Shown: positions 22,471-34,560, counted from the first letter of the stretch. The stretch is DNA of 64,000 bases from Vicia villosa (GCF_029867415.1 NC_081186.1:15942930-16006929); one strand, 5' to 3'. Numbers and translations are program-made. Notes: generated by a model not told the origin, from the letters alone.

Positions 22471-25285
22471 TGTAACACCCCATTTTCTACCCGATAATTA
22501 TAATAAAATCAGAGTGTCAAAATTTCAAACAATAAAACAGGATGTCACGTTTCAACATAAAACAACAAACATCATGTATTTCATTTATCTTTGATACATA
22601 GCATTCGGCATCTACAACTTTAAAATTATAATTCATTCACAACTTTATTCGTCAACTTTTATTCAACTTAAAAACAGCTTAAAACAACATTAGTTAATTC
22701 TTATTATTCAACTTGGATTTCAACAACTATAATAATAATACAACAACAAGAGAACAACAAATACAATCATAATCCCATCCCGAGTGCTACGTATCAGAGC
22801 AAGACACCAACTCAACTAACAGCAACTAAAGGCTTCATAAAATCACTTCAATCTTCCACCTCTATACTGAGTACCTGTCCATTTCCCATGGTAGGGAAAC
22901 ATCATTCAGAAGGGGTGAGATATCGAATCAATATAAATAGGCGTATGATAAATAGTATATTAGATTAAAATCATACAACTTCACCACTTCATGTCTGCAA
23001 CTATAAACAACAACAACTTATAACAAAAACATCTCCCAGCAATAACAACTTATGGCAACAACAGCTCACAACAACCACACAACGAAAATCAATAAACAAC
23101 GAATAATAACAATAACTTTAACACGCGACTCAATATGCGACTCAACTATGCAAATGCATGTGGTATCATTTGGAGCAGAACTCCCAACTTAAACAAATGC
23201 CAGTTTATTGAGGCATTAACAAGGCATAAGCCTTTAACGTGGTGCCATTAAGGCCAAGGCATAAGCCTTCAACTTTCAACGTGGTGCCATCAAGGCCAAC
23301 TTAATCATGCAATGTATGTCATGCGACCTCAACTTCAACAACAAATACACAACAATGCATCAACAACATCACATACAACAACAACTTAAACATGCATCAA
23401 TTGCATCAACTTAACTCAACACTAGTTATTCGACCTACAACTTAAACATGTCCATAATTTGGGACGATTCAACTTATTCAACATCGGCCATAGGCCTACG
23501 ACTTCATCAACGTATCGACAACAAGTTATAATAACAACAGCTCAACAATAACAACATATAAAAAAACAATTCAATTTAGTAAACATGGGTTATAATGCCT
23601 ACAACTTAATAATGTCCATAAACCGGGATAAATCATCATAGTTCCACTTCACCTGCAAATCCACATTTTTATAAGTTCAAAACATCTCTACAAACATTTT
23701 TTATTAATTTATTCTATATTGTTAACTTGTAAAAAGTTATAACGATATATAATTATAACTCGACAGAGTTTCCAAGGAACTCTAAACAACTCTACAATAA
23801 TCCCTACAATTCTAAAGTGCCCAAAAATACTCAACTGACAACTCTTACCTATAAGGGTAGCTCTTATGAATCTAATTGGCTAATGACCTGACTCAAGTAA
23901 TAATAAAAAAACTCTAAATGGTCAAATATCTTCAATTTTAATCTTTACACGTTATCAGATTTAACTCTAAACAATTCGAAAGTAACTCTAACAACCCTAT
24001 TGACAACTCTAACAACCCTATTGACAACTCTAACAAGAATTAAAATAACTTAATTGGTCAAATAATCTAAAGATTTATCTCTAAATCAAAACTCCTAAAA
24101 GTATTAAACTAATAATATTAAATCATTATTATTAATATTATTTATACTATTATTATATTATAATAGTGAAATAGAGTATTAATTTAAAATAAACTAACTT
24201 ACTGTGCAAAAATTATATTATTTAACGATGACGGAAGCACATGAGGTCTATCGCTACAGTACAACTTAGATGAATTAACATTATCAATTTGTTATACCAA
24301 TTCTTTTACGCCTCACAAAATTCATGGTCGCTGCGGTATATAAACTGACGCTGCAATATTAGCATACATGCATGTATCACATATTGAGGCTATATATTTC
24401 TTTTTCTAAGAAAAATCCTTTTCTAATACATGAAAAAGTAATATAGCACAGAGAATACCATTAGAATATCATTACAAATTATACGTATAAAATCAAATAA
24501 AATTAACAACAATAAAATCTTTAAAACATCAATTTCTCATAAAACACTAAATTATCAAAATCATTGCATATTAAGGATTATCATCAAAACCTAACAATCA
24601 CAAAGCCATGGAAATTTAGGGATTTCATACTAAACATGTTTCAGCCCATCATACATTATCATACAATCAATCCTCACATACTATTCATCATATACCCGGT
24701 TATAGAGATTGAATCTCACCCTTACCTTGTATATGGAGATCGCCTCTAATATCTGATCGAGTGCAAGCCTTTTCCTTTTCCCCCGAAATCCACGATCAAT
24801 TCCTCCGCTGCCAAAGTTCCTCTTCGTCGGCAACTTTGTTTCACGATCTATTCTCCCAAAAGCCAAACCTCCTTTTTCCACTGTGATGAAAACCTCTTTT
24901 TCTACGTGCCTCTTCCTTTACACAAAAACCTAATTCCTCATTAAAATAAATCTTATTTTCCTTTTCTTTATTCCATTAATCCAATAATAACAATAATAAT
25001 ATTATTATTATATCTAATGGGTTTAAACTTCACACCTCCAATTTGCTATTTAACACACAACCTCAAAATCCAACTTAATTAAATAATCCATAATAATATT
25101 ATTCTTAATATTATTTCTCCGACTAACCGACTAAAATCTGACTTTAACTTAATAATCCAAATGCGCCTCTTAAAATCACACTGACAAATTCAACTACTTC
25201 AATACATTCTTAAACTTCTTCTAAATCCAATAATTAAATCCTTCAATAATTTAATTAACTAATTAATTAAATTTGGGGCGTTACA
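22471..25285 (-). repeat. LARD-like element 5' LTR, 2,815 bp
   Basis: Same ends as the copy at 18052. The two differ by scattered substitutions and a few indels, so the insertion is old but both LTRs are clearly the same unit. Confidence 0.9.
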
Positions 25286-26823
25286 ATAGTGACCTAGAAA
25301 TCAACAAGGATGAGCAAGGGGTTACTAAGAATACCAATGTCACTAAGGATGTCAATGACATTGACAATAATGAGCACCCTAAGGCCAATAGTAAAACTGA
25401 TACTAATGTGGTAGACTTAGATGAGTACTCTGAAGACGAATTACTTACTTCCTTGAATCCGAGTGTAGCCAACAGGCTAATGACAAGAAGAAAAGGCAAA
25501 GTTGTTATTCAAGGATCACAAAAAAGGAGCACTCACATGAACAACCCTGCCAAAGATACTATCAGGAAGAAGAGTACTTCTGCAGGTCCTGTCAAGAGCA
25601 AAGCCGTTACCAAGAGTAAAGGGGTTGGTCCTTCAAAATCTTGGAGCAGGGTCATTCCAAAGAAAAGAAAAGAGCGGGAAATAGCTGAACCTGAATCTGA
25701 TGTTGAAGCAAATGTCCCTGACATTTCATCAAGGAAGAAGCATACAACCAGTAAGCTTGCTGCTAACATCCCTGAAGTTCCCATTGATAATGTATCTTTC
25801 CATTATGCCTCTAGTGTCAGGAGATGGAAATATGTTCTCCAAAAGAGATTGGCTGTTGAAAGGGAATTGACTCCAAATGCTCTTGAAAACAAGGAGGTCC
25901 TAGAGTTGATTCAAGAAGCTGGACTGCTAAAAACTGTGTGCAATCTTCCCAAATGCTATGAGAAGCTGGTCAAAGAATTTGTGGTAAACCTATCTGAAGA
26001 GTGTGACAATAGCTGAAGCGGAGACTACAAAAAGGTGTTTGTAAGAGGTAAGTGTGTATCGTTCTCTCCTTCTGTGATTAATAAATTCTTAGGAAGAACA
26101 GATGAATCTCAAACTGAGCTGGAAGTAACAGACAACCAAGTTTGTCAAGTGATCACAGCCAAGCAAGTAAAAAGCTGGCCTATGAAAGAACAACTAACTG
26201 CAAGTAAGTTGAGCATCAAGTATGCAATGCTTCACAAAATAGGTCCAGCTAATTGGGTTCCAACAAATCACAAGTCCACTATCTCAACTGTGCTTGGTAG
26301 ATTTCTGTATGCTGTAGGAACAAAGGCAAAGTTTGATTATGGAGCATATATTTTCGACCAAACCATGAAGCATGCTGGAAGCTTCAGTATTAAGGGTTCA
26401 ATTGCCTTTCCATCCCTCTTGAGTGGTATAATTCTGGATCAATATCCAAACATTCTCAATGAAAATGATGTGGTGTGCAAGAGAGAAAGTCCCTTGGCTT
26501 TTCATTACAAACTGTTTAAGGGAAAGCATGTTCCAGACATTGTCATGACATCAGCTGAAACTTCCAAATCTGAAGCATCAGTCAGTAAAGCAGAAGTCAT
26601 AGCAATCCTAAAAGAGACTTGCAAAGAACTGGAAGCTAGAAAAATGTCTCTTGGACAAATGATACGAACTCTGGAAATGGACGAGAATGAGGAGTTTGCA
26701 GATACAGAAGAGATGGAAGATAAAGATGATCAAGAAGTTGAGGAAGAAAGTGCTAGTCCGACTAATGACTTTGAGAAAGAAAGTTCTTCAGACACCTCAG
26801 CTGGCTATGACTCTGAGCAGTAG

Positions 26824-27300
26824 TTGCAACTAGAGTCTAGTGTGTTTATTTTTGTTTTGTTTGATTTGTTTTGTTGCTTTTAGTTTTGTGTGTTTTATTT
26901 TTTCGGTCAGTTTTATTTTTGGACTTATTTAAACTCGTTGAGCGAGGAGAAGACACTTCATTTGACTTTGGCAACATTTGTGGCCAAACAGGGGGAGAAG
27001 TAAGTAATATGTGTCACCCCAAAACAACAAGAATGGTGGCTGTGTGTGATCAACAAGATTCTATTTACTTATCTTTGTGTTGATCTGTTTGTGCTTGTGT
27101 TTGTGCTTGTGCTACTCTTGTGGCTTGTGCTTGTGCTTCTATTGTGGACTGTCTGTTTTTATGTCTGAGCACTGTGTGCATACTGGTGATGTATGCTGTT
27201 TGTTTATATTAGCTTGTGTTTGTTTTGATTATCCGCTGCAAATGTTTCTCTGGTATGGTGTGACAGGATGTTTTTGCCAAAAATTTGCCAAAGGGGGGAT
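26824..27300 (+). mobile_element. SIRE-A 3' untranslated region and polypurine tract
   Basis: T/G-rich noncoding DNA after the env-like stop. AAAGGGGGGAT at 27290-27300 directly before the 3' LTR is the polypurine tract. A further purine run is at 26990-27000. No ORF of substance. Confidence 0.75.
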
Positions 27301-28268
27301 TGAAGGTGTTTTGCAGGTTGACTGCATTATTGGTAAAACATACCTGGTTGATTGTGTTTATGCAGGTTGCATATATTGTGTGGAGCTAATACAGGTTTTG
27401 TAAGGAATGTCATGATCGATGTCATGACATCCATGTGTGACAGCAGGAGCTGTTATTATTTGTTAATTGTGTTTCTTGATTTATCCTTCTTATCAGTTTA
27501 GGAAACTTTTTATTGAGTGCTGCACATTTCATCCAGAAGATCCTATTGACAGCACATTGTGTAACAGACAGTTGACATGTGAATTAGGTTAACTTTGTTA
27601 ACCCTAATGTATTTCTAAAAAAGCCCAAGGCCCAAGAGTGCTTATAAAAAGACCTGCAATCCTAATTTGGAACGCAGACAGAAGATTATATTTGTGAAGA
27701 ACGACTGTTCTGTAACTGTCTCGTGTGATCCAAACAATTATCATGTTGATAATCGTCGTGGAGTAATTTGTTTTGTTTCTGGTACTTGTGATCCACACTA
27801 TTATCTTTGATGATTGCGTTGGAGTTAGTTTATGTTTTAGTTGTGTCACTCTAAGCTTTTAAGCACGAGTGTGTGTCTCTTGATTGAAGCTTGTAAGCAG
27901 ATCAAGGTGTGTATTTGAAGAGTGTCTTCTATCTGTAATTGTTTATTGTGTATGTGTATCACTGCTGTGATTGAGGGGGAGTGGAATGGAGATATTCCAT
28001 ATCTAGGTAGAACTTAGGTAGAAGGGTCGTTGGGTAGTGATTAAGTGAGGAGTTGTAAACTGGGAGTTTAGCTCTGAATTGATACTGCTAATAGTGGACT
28101 TCATCCCTGGCTTGGTAGCCCCCAGAGTAGGTTGTTTGAACCGAACTGGGTAAACAATTCTGTGTGTTCTTTATTGTTTTATGCTGTTTATTATTATTTT
28201 CTATGCTGCGTAATTGTGGATGTCATAACATCCAGTTTGACATCGAGTGTGTATTACTATAATTTTCA
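27301..28268 (+). repeat. SIRE-A 3' LTR
   Basis: 968 bp, same ends as the 5' LTR and followed by the CAAGT duplication. Confidence 0.95.
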
Positions 28269-28563
28269 CAAGTAGATGGAGAATTCGACAAACTGAAAGA
28301 TACTCGCATAAATGAACTTAAAGTACATGGGTTGAAATGACAGAAAAGTAAAATATTTTTTTAGGGTAATAACTAGAAATACTGGAAATTAAATACAAGA
28401 AATTTAAATCCACCGAAAATAAAAAGAAAAGCAGCAAGCTTCCTCCCCCACACTTAAACTTCGCGTTTTCCTCAATGCGACTTTGTGTGGTAGAAACGGT
28501 AAATACTCACTACTCGTTTCCTCTTCCTCGTGCTCGGCCTCGGGTACATGCTCTACCTCCCCT
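28269..28563 (-). mobile_element. Athila noncoding segment downstream of its 3' ORF
   Basis: Continues the segment that ends at 13988. On the minus strand AAACGCGAAGTTTAAGTGTG and a following G-run resemble the polypurine-like motif beside the LTR at 13156. No coding. Confidence 0.5.
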
Positions 28564-29584
28564 TCATCCTTCATCGTCGTCTCTAGGCGGAACTATCCTG
28601 GCATGATACACATACTCATGTAAGCCTTCAACACGGTATGTCAAACAATGCATTTCTTCCGCGAGGTTTGTAATGCTTTGATCATTCCGATACGCATAAT
28701 CATGTTGATCTCTTTGCATCTGATGCATCAGCGTCATCATTTCATTATGCCCCGCCTCATTCCTCTGATGACACTGAGTTTCTTCCTCGTGGTTGCGTAT
28801 CATCTCTCTATACACGTCATCCAGTCTGACTGGTTGATTCCTTCGCTGGGGTTGATGTCCAGATGATCCAACAACATTTTCAGGATTGGGTTGGGGGTTT
28901 TCATCAGGCTGGGGCTCTTCTTGATCCATTTCCTGTTCGATCTCATCCACATTATCTGCATTGTTTTGATTATCTTGTATGTTCTCACTATGAGCAGGCG
29001 CGTCATGGTCATAGATCCAGTTGTTTCTGCGGTCTATCTTTGTGATCTCGCTATTTGGTAATATAACACTGTGAACCTCCTTGTTTCGTACCATGAGGTT
29101 GAATCTTCCGTCCTGTTTTGCCTTTATGAGGTGACCAGCTCGCAGTTGTTGATGTCCATGAAAACGGCTGGTAGAGACGGTAGATTTTCTAGCCTATCGT
29201 TTAGATCGAGGGCTCAAGCTATACCAGTGACAAGCCATCCTACACATAATGGTGTGTTTCCTTCTCTTGACACGAGAGCTTGAATGTGAGACGTGAGGAA
29301 AGTACTGGCATTAACCCGATGGTTGGCAAAATCACAATAGAAGAAGTATAACTCATTGGCATTGACTTTATTGCTGTTGGTCCTTCCGAAGATAGTGTTG
29401 GCTAAGATGCGGTGAAAGTAACGCATGACCGGATTATGAATTTGAGAAGAAAAACGCATGTCGGGAGCGACATTTTCGTTACCAGACACTCGTTGCCATA
29501 CGGCATTCGATGTTCTTTGCCAGTCAAGCTCGGGCGGAACTCTATAATTGACTCCCTCAACACGTGTGAACTGAAAGATCGCAC
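28564..29584 (-). pseudogene. Athila-type 3' ORF, decayed
   Basis: Pieces in three frames: MRSFSSHVLRES... (29402-29584), then a stretch with NKVNANELYFFYCDFANHR and SREGNTPLCVGWLVTGIA (29214-29489). A 176-codon C-terminal part (28564-29094) begins MVRNKEVHSVILPNSE; it is acidic and Pro/Gln-rich, with a His/Glu/Gln coiled-coil-like tail. The middle motif resembles the conserved block of Athila ORF proteins. At least two frameshifts and stops separate the pieces. The exact role (env-like or ORF1) is not clear to me. Confidence 0.55.
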
Positions 29585-29601
29585 TTAAGTTGTCTTGATT
29601 C

Positions 29602-29995
29602 TGTTAGAACAAGATTTGTTCAGATCAATATTCTTAGTTCTGATGATAACAATGTATATGAATTTTGTATGAGATAATGTGGTACTCTAATACTATGCAA
29701 TTTCCATTTCAGGAATTATATAAAGAGGGTATCTAAGCAGATTGTTCCTAGAGTGATCAGGCTGTGATCAGTATACTCTAGAAGACTTAGAAGTTGTCTA
29801 AGTGGAAAACCATTGTAATCTCGTGTGATTAGTGGATTAAATCCTCAGGTGAGGTAAATCACTCCAAGGGGGTGGACTGGAGTAGTTTAGTTAACAACGA
29901 ACCAGGATAAAAATCATTGTGCAAACTGTTTTTATCTTATAAGTTTTAAAGCTACACTTATTCACCCCCCCTTCTAAGTGTTTTTCTATCCTTCA
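29602..29995 (+). repeat. SIRE-B 5' LTR, 394 bp
   Basis: TGTTAGAAC...TCCTTCA, followed by the PBS. A TATA box TATATAAAG is at 29717-29725. It is short for a SIRE LTR (SIRE-A has 968 bp), so an internal deletion is possible; the mate needed to test this is outside the window. Confidence 0.8.
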
Positions 29996-29997
29996 AT

Positions 29998-30009
29998 TGG
30001 TATCAGAGC
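29998..30009 (+). other. SIRE-B primer-binding site
   Basis: Exact TGGTATCAGAGC, initiator tRNA-Met type, two bases after the LTR end. Confidence 0.9.
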
Positions 30010-30081
30010 GCCGGTTCTAAGGTGCAAGCACTTAACCGTGTTTAGAAAAGATTCAGGAAGAGAAAAACGCTTCAGTACAAG

Positions 30082-30452
30082 ATGTCTGGTGAAATTCCAA
30101 CAAATACATCTACATCTGGCTCAGCTGAGCAATACAATGGAAATGGTAACAATGGTTATACTAGACCACCAATATTTGATGGTGAAAACTTTGAATACTG
30201 GAAATATAAACTTGAAAGTTACTTCCTTGGTCTAGATGGTGACTTATGGGATCTTCTGATGGATGGTTACAAACATCCAGTGAAAGCTACTGGTGTAAGG
30301 CTTACAAGACAAGAAATGAATGATGATCAAAAGAAGCTTTTCAAAAATCATCATAAATGTAGGACTGTTTTGCTGAATGCTATCTCTCATGCTGAGTATA
30401 AGAAGATATCTAACAGGGAAACTGCCTATGATATATATGAGTCGATGAAAAT
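30082..30452 (+). pseudogene. SIRE-B Gag, N-terminal fragment
   Basis: Starts MSGEIPTNTSTS at 30082. Motifs RPPIFDGENFEYWKYKLESY and DLWDLLMDGY are copia Gag N-terminus, and AYDIYESMK belongs to the UBN2-like middle. About 123 codons remain; a full SIRE Gag is several hundred residues with zinc knuckles. The frame then runs 22 codons into foreign DNA and stops at 30517-30519. Confidence 0.85.
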
Positions 30453-30939
30453 AAGAGAGTGGAGAGCCACTATTTATAGACTGGAATTTAGGTTAAAATC
30501 AATCCTAAAAAGGAAATGATCCAACCCAAAGGCCCATGGACCTTTCTTGATGATCAAGATTAAGAACCTGGACATACTTGTGTCCAGGTGCGGGTGCAAA
30601 AAAAAGATAAAAAAATAGTTAAAAAAACTTAGAAATGCACCAAGCGGGAATTGAACCCGTGACCTTTTGTTTGCAAGCCTTTCATTCTTACCAATTGTGC
30701 TATTTTATATATTTGAAATAAAAAGCCAATTGAAAGTATATGAAGCATCGGTCAGCATTTTCTATTTATTAAAATATAAGCAATTTAAGAGTAAACTACT
30801 ATATTTTAAAATAGACTTTAAATTGAATATTTATAAAATTCAGGATATCAATATAAATGAACTCAAGATTTTATAAAATCCAATTTTTTGAAATAGCTTC
30901 GAATTTTTGAAAAGTGTGGGCAAATTTTGGGGTACGACA
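30453..30939 (-). mobile_element. Ogre-like LTR end fragment replacing Gag C-terminus
   Basis: On the minus strand it starts TGTCGTACCCCAAAATTTGC at 30939, the same kind of terminus as the Ogre LTRs at 35799 and 37022. It contains a tRNA-like module (30639-30702). Only 487 bp remain, no target duplication is visible, and SIRE-B resumes in protease, not in Gag. The event therefore included a deletion of host sequence. Confidence 0.65.
30639..30702 (-). other. tRNA-like A/B-box module in Ogre-like LTR fragment
   Basis: On the minus strand TAGCACAATTGG (30691-30702) matches the Pol III A box at 11 of 12 positions. GGTTCAATTCC (30647-30657) matches the B box. The 33-nt gap is that of a tRNA, and the 3' side ends TTGGTGCA after a paired T-stem. 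The 5' acceptor half is not complementary, so it is not a functional tRNA gene. Confidence 0.6.
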
Positions 30940-33900
30940 GTCATGGTACCTGGACTCTGGGTGCTCGCGACACATGACGGGAAGAAGGTCTATGTTCCAA
31001 GACCTGATGCTTAAATCTGGTGGAGAAGTCAAGTTTGGAGGAGATCAGAAGGGCAAGATTATTGGCTCTAGAACCATAAGTATTAGTAACTCTCCTTCCA
31101 TAACTAATGTACTTCTTGTAGAAGGATTAGCGCATAACTTATTGTCCATAAGTCAATTAAGTGACAATGGTTATGACATAATCTTCAATCAAAAGTCTTG
31201 CAAGGCTGTAAGTCAGAAGGATGGCTCAATCCTATTTTCAGGCAAGAGAAAGAACAACATTTATAAGATTGATCTTTCAGATCTTGAGAAGCAGAAGGTG
31301 ACTTGCCTTATGTCTGTTTCTGAAGAGCAATGGGTCTGGCACAGAAGATTAGGACATGCTAGTTTGAGAAAGATTTCTCAGATTAACAAACTAAATTTGG
31401 TCAGAGGACTTCCAAATCTGAAATACAAATCAGATGCTCTTTGTGAAGCATGTCAGAAGGGCAAGTTCTCTAGACCTGCATTCAAATCTAAGAATGTTGT
31501 CTCTTCCTCAAGGCCGTTAGAACTTCTGCACATTGATCTGTTTGGACCAGTCAAAACAGCATCTGTCAGAGGGAAGAAATATGGATTAGTCATCGTAGAT
31601 GATTATAGCCGCTGGACGTGGGTAAAGTTCTTAAAACACAAGGATGAGTCTCATTCAGTGTTCTTTGAATTCTGCACTCAGATTCAATCTGAGAAGGAGT
31701 GCAAAATCATAAAGGTCAGAAGTGATCATGGTGGTGAATTTGAGAACAGATTCTTTGAGGAGTTCTTGAAAGAAAATGGTATTGCCCATGATTTCTCGTG
31801 CCCTAGAACTCCACAGCAAAATGGAGTTGTAGAGCGAAAGAATAGGACTCTACAAGAAATGGCCAGAACCATGATCAATGAAACCAATATGGTTAAGCAC
31901 TTCTGGGCAGAAGCAATAAACACTGCATGTTATATTCAGAATAGAATCTCTATAAGACCTATTCTAAATAAGACTCCTTATGAATTGTGGAAGAACAGAA
32001 AGCCCAACATTTCATATTTTCATCCTTTTGAATGTGTTTGTTTCATTCTGAATACTAAAGATCATCTTGGTAAGTTTAATTCTAAGGCACAAAAATGTTT
32101 CCTTCTTGGATATTCTGAACGCTCTAAAGGCTACAGAGTATACAATACTGAAACATTGGTAGTTGAAGAATTAATCAATATCAAATTTGATGATAAGCTT
32201 GGTCTTGAAAAGCCATAGCAGTTTGAGAACTTTGCAGATATAGATATTGATATATCAGAAGCTGTAGAACCAAGAAGCAAAGTTTCAGAAACTGAAAATC
32301 TCAGAAGCAAAGAATCAGAAGATCAAGTTGCTGCATCTTTAGAGAATCTCAGAATTTCTGAAGAGCCAACAGTCAGAAGATCATCGAGACTCACCTCAGC
32401 TCACTCAGAAGATGTGATCCTTGGGAAGAAAGATGATCCTATCAGAACAAGAGCATTCCTTAAAAACAATGCAGAATGTCAATTAGGTCTTGTTTCTTTG
32501 ATCGAGCCAACTTCTGTTGATCAAGCTCTAGAAGATCCAGACTAGATAATTGCCATGCAAGAAGAACTTAATCAGTTTACAAGGAATGATGTATGGGATC
32601 TCGTTCCTAGACCAAAAGGATTCAACATCATTGGTACAAAGTGGGTTTTCAGAAACAAGCTCAGTGAGAAGGGAGAAGTGGTAAGAAACAAAGCCAGACT
32701 GGTGGCTCAGGGATATAGTCAGCAAGAAGGGATTGACTATACAGCCTTTGCACCAGTGGCCAGGTTAGAATCTATTCGCTTATTAATTTCCTTTGCCACT
32801 CAGCATAACATCACTCTGTATCAGATGGATGTTAAGAGTGCCTTCTTAAATGGTTATATAGATGAGGAAGTCTATGTTCACAAACCTCCTGGTTTTGAAG
32901 ACTCTAAGTCTCCAGAACATGTTTTCAAACTTAAGAAATCATTGTATGGATTGAAGCAAGCTCCTAGAGCTTGGTATGAAAGATTAAGTTTTTTCCTTCT
33001 AGACAATGGTTTCACTAGAGGACAAGTGGATACGACTCTCTTCTGTAAAACATCTAAGAAGGATATCTTAATTTGTCAAATTTATGTTGATGATATTATT
33101 TTTGGAACATCTAATGCTTCACTTGGAAAGGAGTTTGCTAAGTCTATGCAGGCTGAATTTGAAATGAGTATGATGGGAGAACTCAAGTATTTTCTTGGGA
33201 TTCAAATCAATCAAACTTCTGATGGAACTTATGTTCATCAAACGAAGTATGTGAAGGAACTTCTGAAGAAGTTTAATCTTTCTGAAAGCAAAGAAGCCAA
33301 AACTCCTATGCATCCAACGTGTGTTCTAGGTAAGGATGAGGTAAGTAAGAAGGTATATCAAAAGTTGTACAGAGGTATGATTAGATCTCTTTTATATCTT
33401 ACTGCTTCTAGACCTGATATTCTATTCAGTGTTTGTCTGTGTGCTAGATTCCAATCAGATCCTAGAGAATCTCACTTAACTGTTGTTAAGAGAATTCTGA
33501 GGTATCTGAAAGGTACTACTAATGTTGGTTTAGTCTACAGAAGATCTAAAGAATACAACTTAGTAGGATTTTGTGATGCTGACTACGCTGGAGATAGAAT
33601 TGAAAGGAAGAGTACTTCTAGAAGTTGTCAATTTCTAGGAAGTCATCTGATCTTCTGGTACAACAAGAAGCAAGCTACCATTGCCCTCTCAACAACAGAA
33701 GCAAAATATGTTGCTGTTGCTGGTTGTAGCACACAAATGCTCTGGATGAAGAGTCAGCTAGAAGATTATCAAATATATGAGAGTAACATTCCTATCTTCT
33801 GTGATAATACTTCTGCCATATGTTTATCTAAGAATCCTATCTTACATTCCAAAGCTAAACATATTGAGATTAAACATCATTTCATTAGGGACTATGTTCA

Positions 33901-34030
33901 GAATGGTGTTCTCTCTTTAAACTTTGTGGATACAGACCACCAATGGGCTGATATCTTTACAAAACCCCTTGCTGAAGATAGGTTTAAGTTCATTCTGAAG
34001 AATATCAGCATGGATTTATGCCCAGAATGA
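30940..34030 (+). pseudogene. SIRE-B pol: protease, integrase, RT, RNase H
   Basis: A single frame is open for about 3.1 kb, except for stops at 32216-32218 (TAG, after LEKP) and 32543-32545 (TAG, where Trp is expected in DPDWIIAM-type sequence). Domains in order: protease WYLDSGCSRHMTG (30941); GAG-pre-integrase WHRRLGHAS; integrase with CEACQKGK, HIDLFGP, VRSDHGGEF and NGVVERKN. Then RT with TKWVFRNK, the TLYQMDVKSAFLNG stretch and active site YVDDIIFG (33083 on). RNase H follows with CDADYAG, STTEAKYVA and the CDNTSAICLSKNP stretch, ending at 34030. All catalytic motifs I could locate are present; only the two point stops and the missing Gag C-terminus block it. The start of the frame is in foreign DNA. 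Confidence 0.9.
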
Positions 34031-34441
34031 GAAGATGAGAAGATCTTATGTATGGTTAACTTCTGAAATGTGTTGGGATTATGTGCATATAAGAAGTTCT
34101 GATAATGATCAGTTAGAAGTTCTGATTCTGTTATTACTAACGTTTCATTATCTAAGTTGATTCAGAATCTCTTTTAAAGTAAAACAGTTGTCACAAGTTT
34201 TCCAGAAAACGAACACGTGTTTACTATTTCTGGACAAGCATGCGTGCAGTTGAGGAGACGCCGCCCTAGGTAACTGTGCAAATCACTTCATTTTGTCACT
34301 TTATCTCTCCTAACGTCATTTCTCATTAAATGCAAATTGATGTCATGTTTTTCTGTAATCATTTCACTTAAACCATATTGCATTTATTATTTTCTTTTAT
34401 TCATCTTTTAAATACCCCGCTTCATCTTCATTTCACCTTTT

Positions 34442-34492
<51 letters not shown>

Positions 34493-34560
34493 ATTCGTCC
34501 CTCTCTTTCTGCATTCATCGCATTAACCCTAGCTTGTGTCTGTAACTAAGCATTTCACCA
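34031..34560 (+). promoter_or_regulatory. SIRE-B spacer with (CT)n and possible internal promoter
   Basis: About 530 bp without a gene between RNase H and the env-like ORF. It holds a TATA-like TTTTAAATACCCCGC (34406-34420) and a CT microsatellite (about 34447-34490), then a pyrimidine-rich leader to the ATG at 34561. The arrangement parallels SIRE-A (17532-17667). Confidence 0.4.

Larger units (their letters stand above)
18052..25285 (-). mobile_element. Non-autonomous gypsy element (LARD-like), 7,234 bp
   Basis: Two LTRs (18052-20813 and 22471-25285) flank only 1,657 bp of noncoding DNA. The target duplication ATAGT is at 18047-18051 and 25286-25290. On the minus strand the LTR starts TGTAACGCCCC and ends GGGGTGTTACA. 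An initiator-Met PBS and a polypurine tract lie at the expected inner edges. No gag or pol can be read in any frame. It must have used proteins of a relative such as the Tekay-like element at 5057-11648, with which it shares its PBS region. Confidence 0.9.
17668..26823 (+). pseudogene. SIRE-A envelope-like ORF, split by a 7.2-kb insertion
   Basis: The probable start is MSQQSNDESP at 17668. The first part ends at 18051 and the rest resumes at 25291 in the same frame, so the nested element is the main break. A TGA at 26014-26016 (after ECDNS) is an additional stop, probably from CGA. The N-terminal third is Lys/Ser-rich and disordered. The C-terminal half (about 25800-26540) has the conserved domain of SIRE 3' ORFs with LPKCYEKLVKEFVVNL, SFSPSVINKFLGR and ILDQYPNIL. 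That domain is often labelled envelope-like or 'putative plant transposon protein' (I believe PF20167). The tail is acidic. No signal peptide or clear membrane segment is visible, so an envelope role is a label only. Confidence 0.75.
13989..28268 (+). mobile_element. SIRE-A: copia element with gag-protease and env-like ORF, no pol
   Basis: Two LTRs of identical length (968 bp, 13989-14956 and 27301-28268) start TGAAGGTG and end TTTTCA. They are flanked by the perfect 5-bp duplication CAAGT (13984-13988, 28269-28273). Without the 7.2-kb nested insert and its duplicated 5 bp, the element is about 7.04 kb. Gag, protease and a 3' envelope-like ORF are present, but the integrase, RT and RNase H that should lie between are missing. 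By eye I count about two dozen differences between the LTRs (roughly 2-2.5%), nearly all substitutions. Gag and ORF style match the SIRE (Sirevirus/Maximus) lineage. Confidence 0.9.

Noticed and set aside
22157..22483. 108-codon minus ORF in the non-autonomous gypsy element
   Set aside because: It overlaps the PBS and the LTR edge and shows no gag or other motif; probably chance.
25800..26540. DNA transposase from the 'putative plant transposon protein' label
   Set aside because: The domain sits in the 3' ORF of a copia element with LTRs and target duplication; no DDE transposase motifs or terminal inverted repeats are present.
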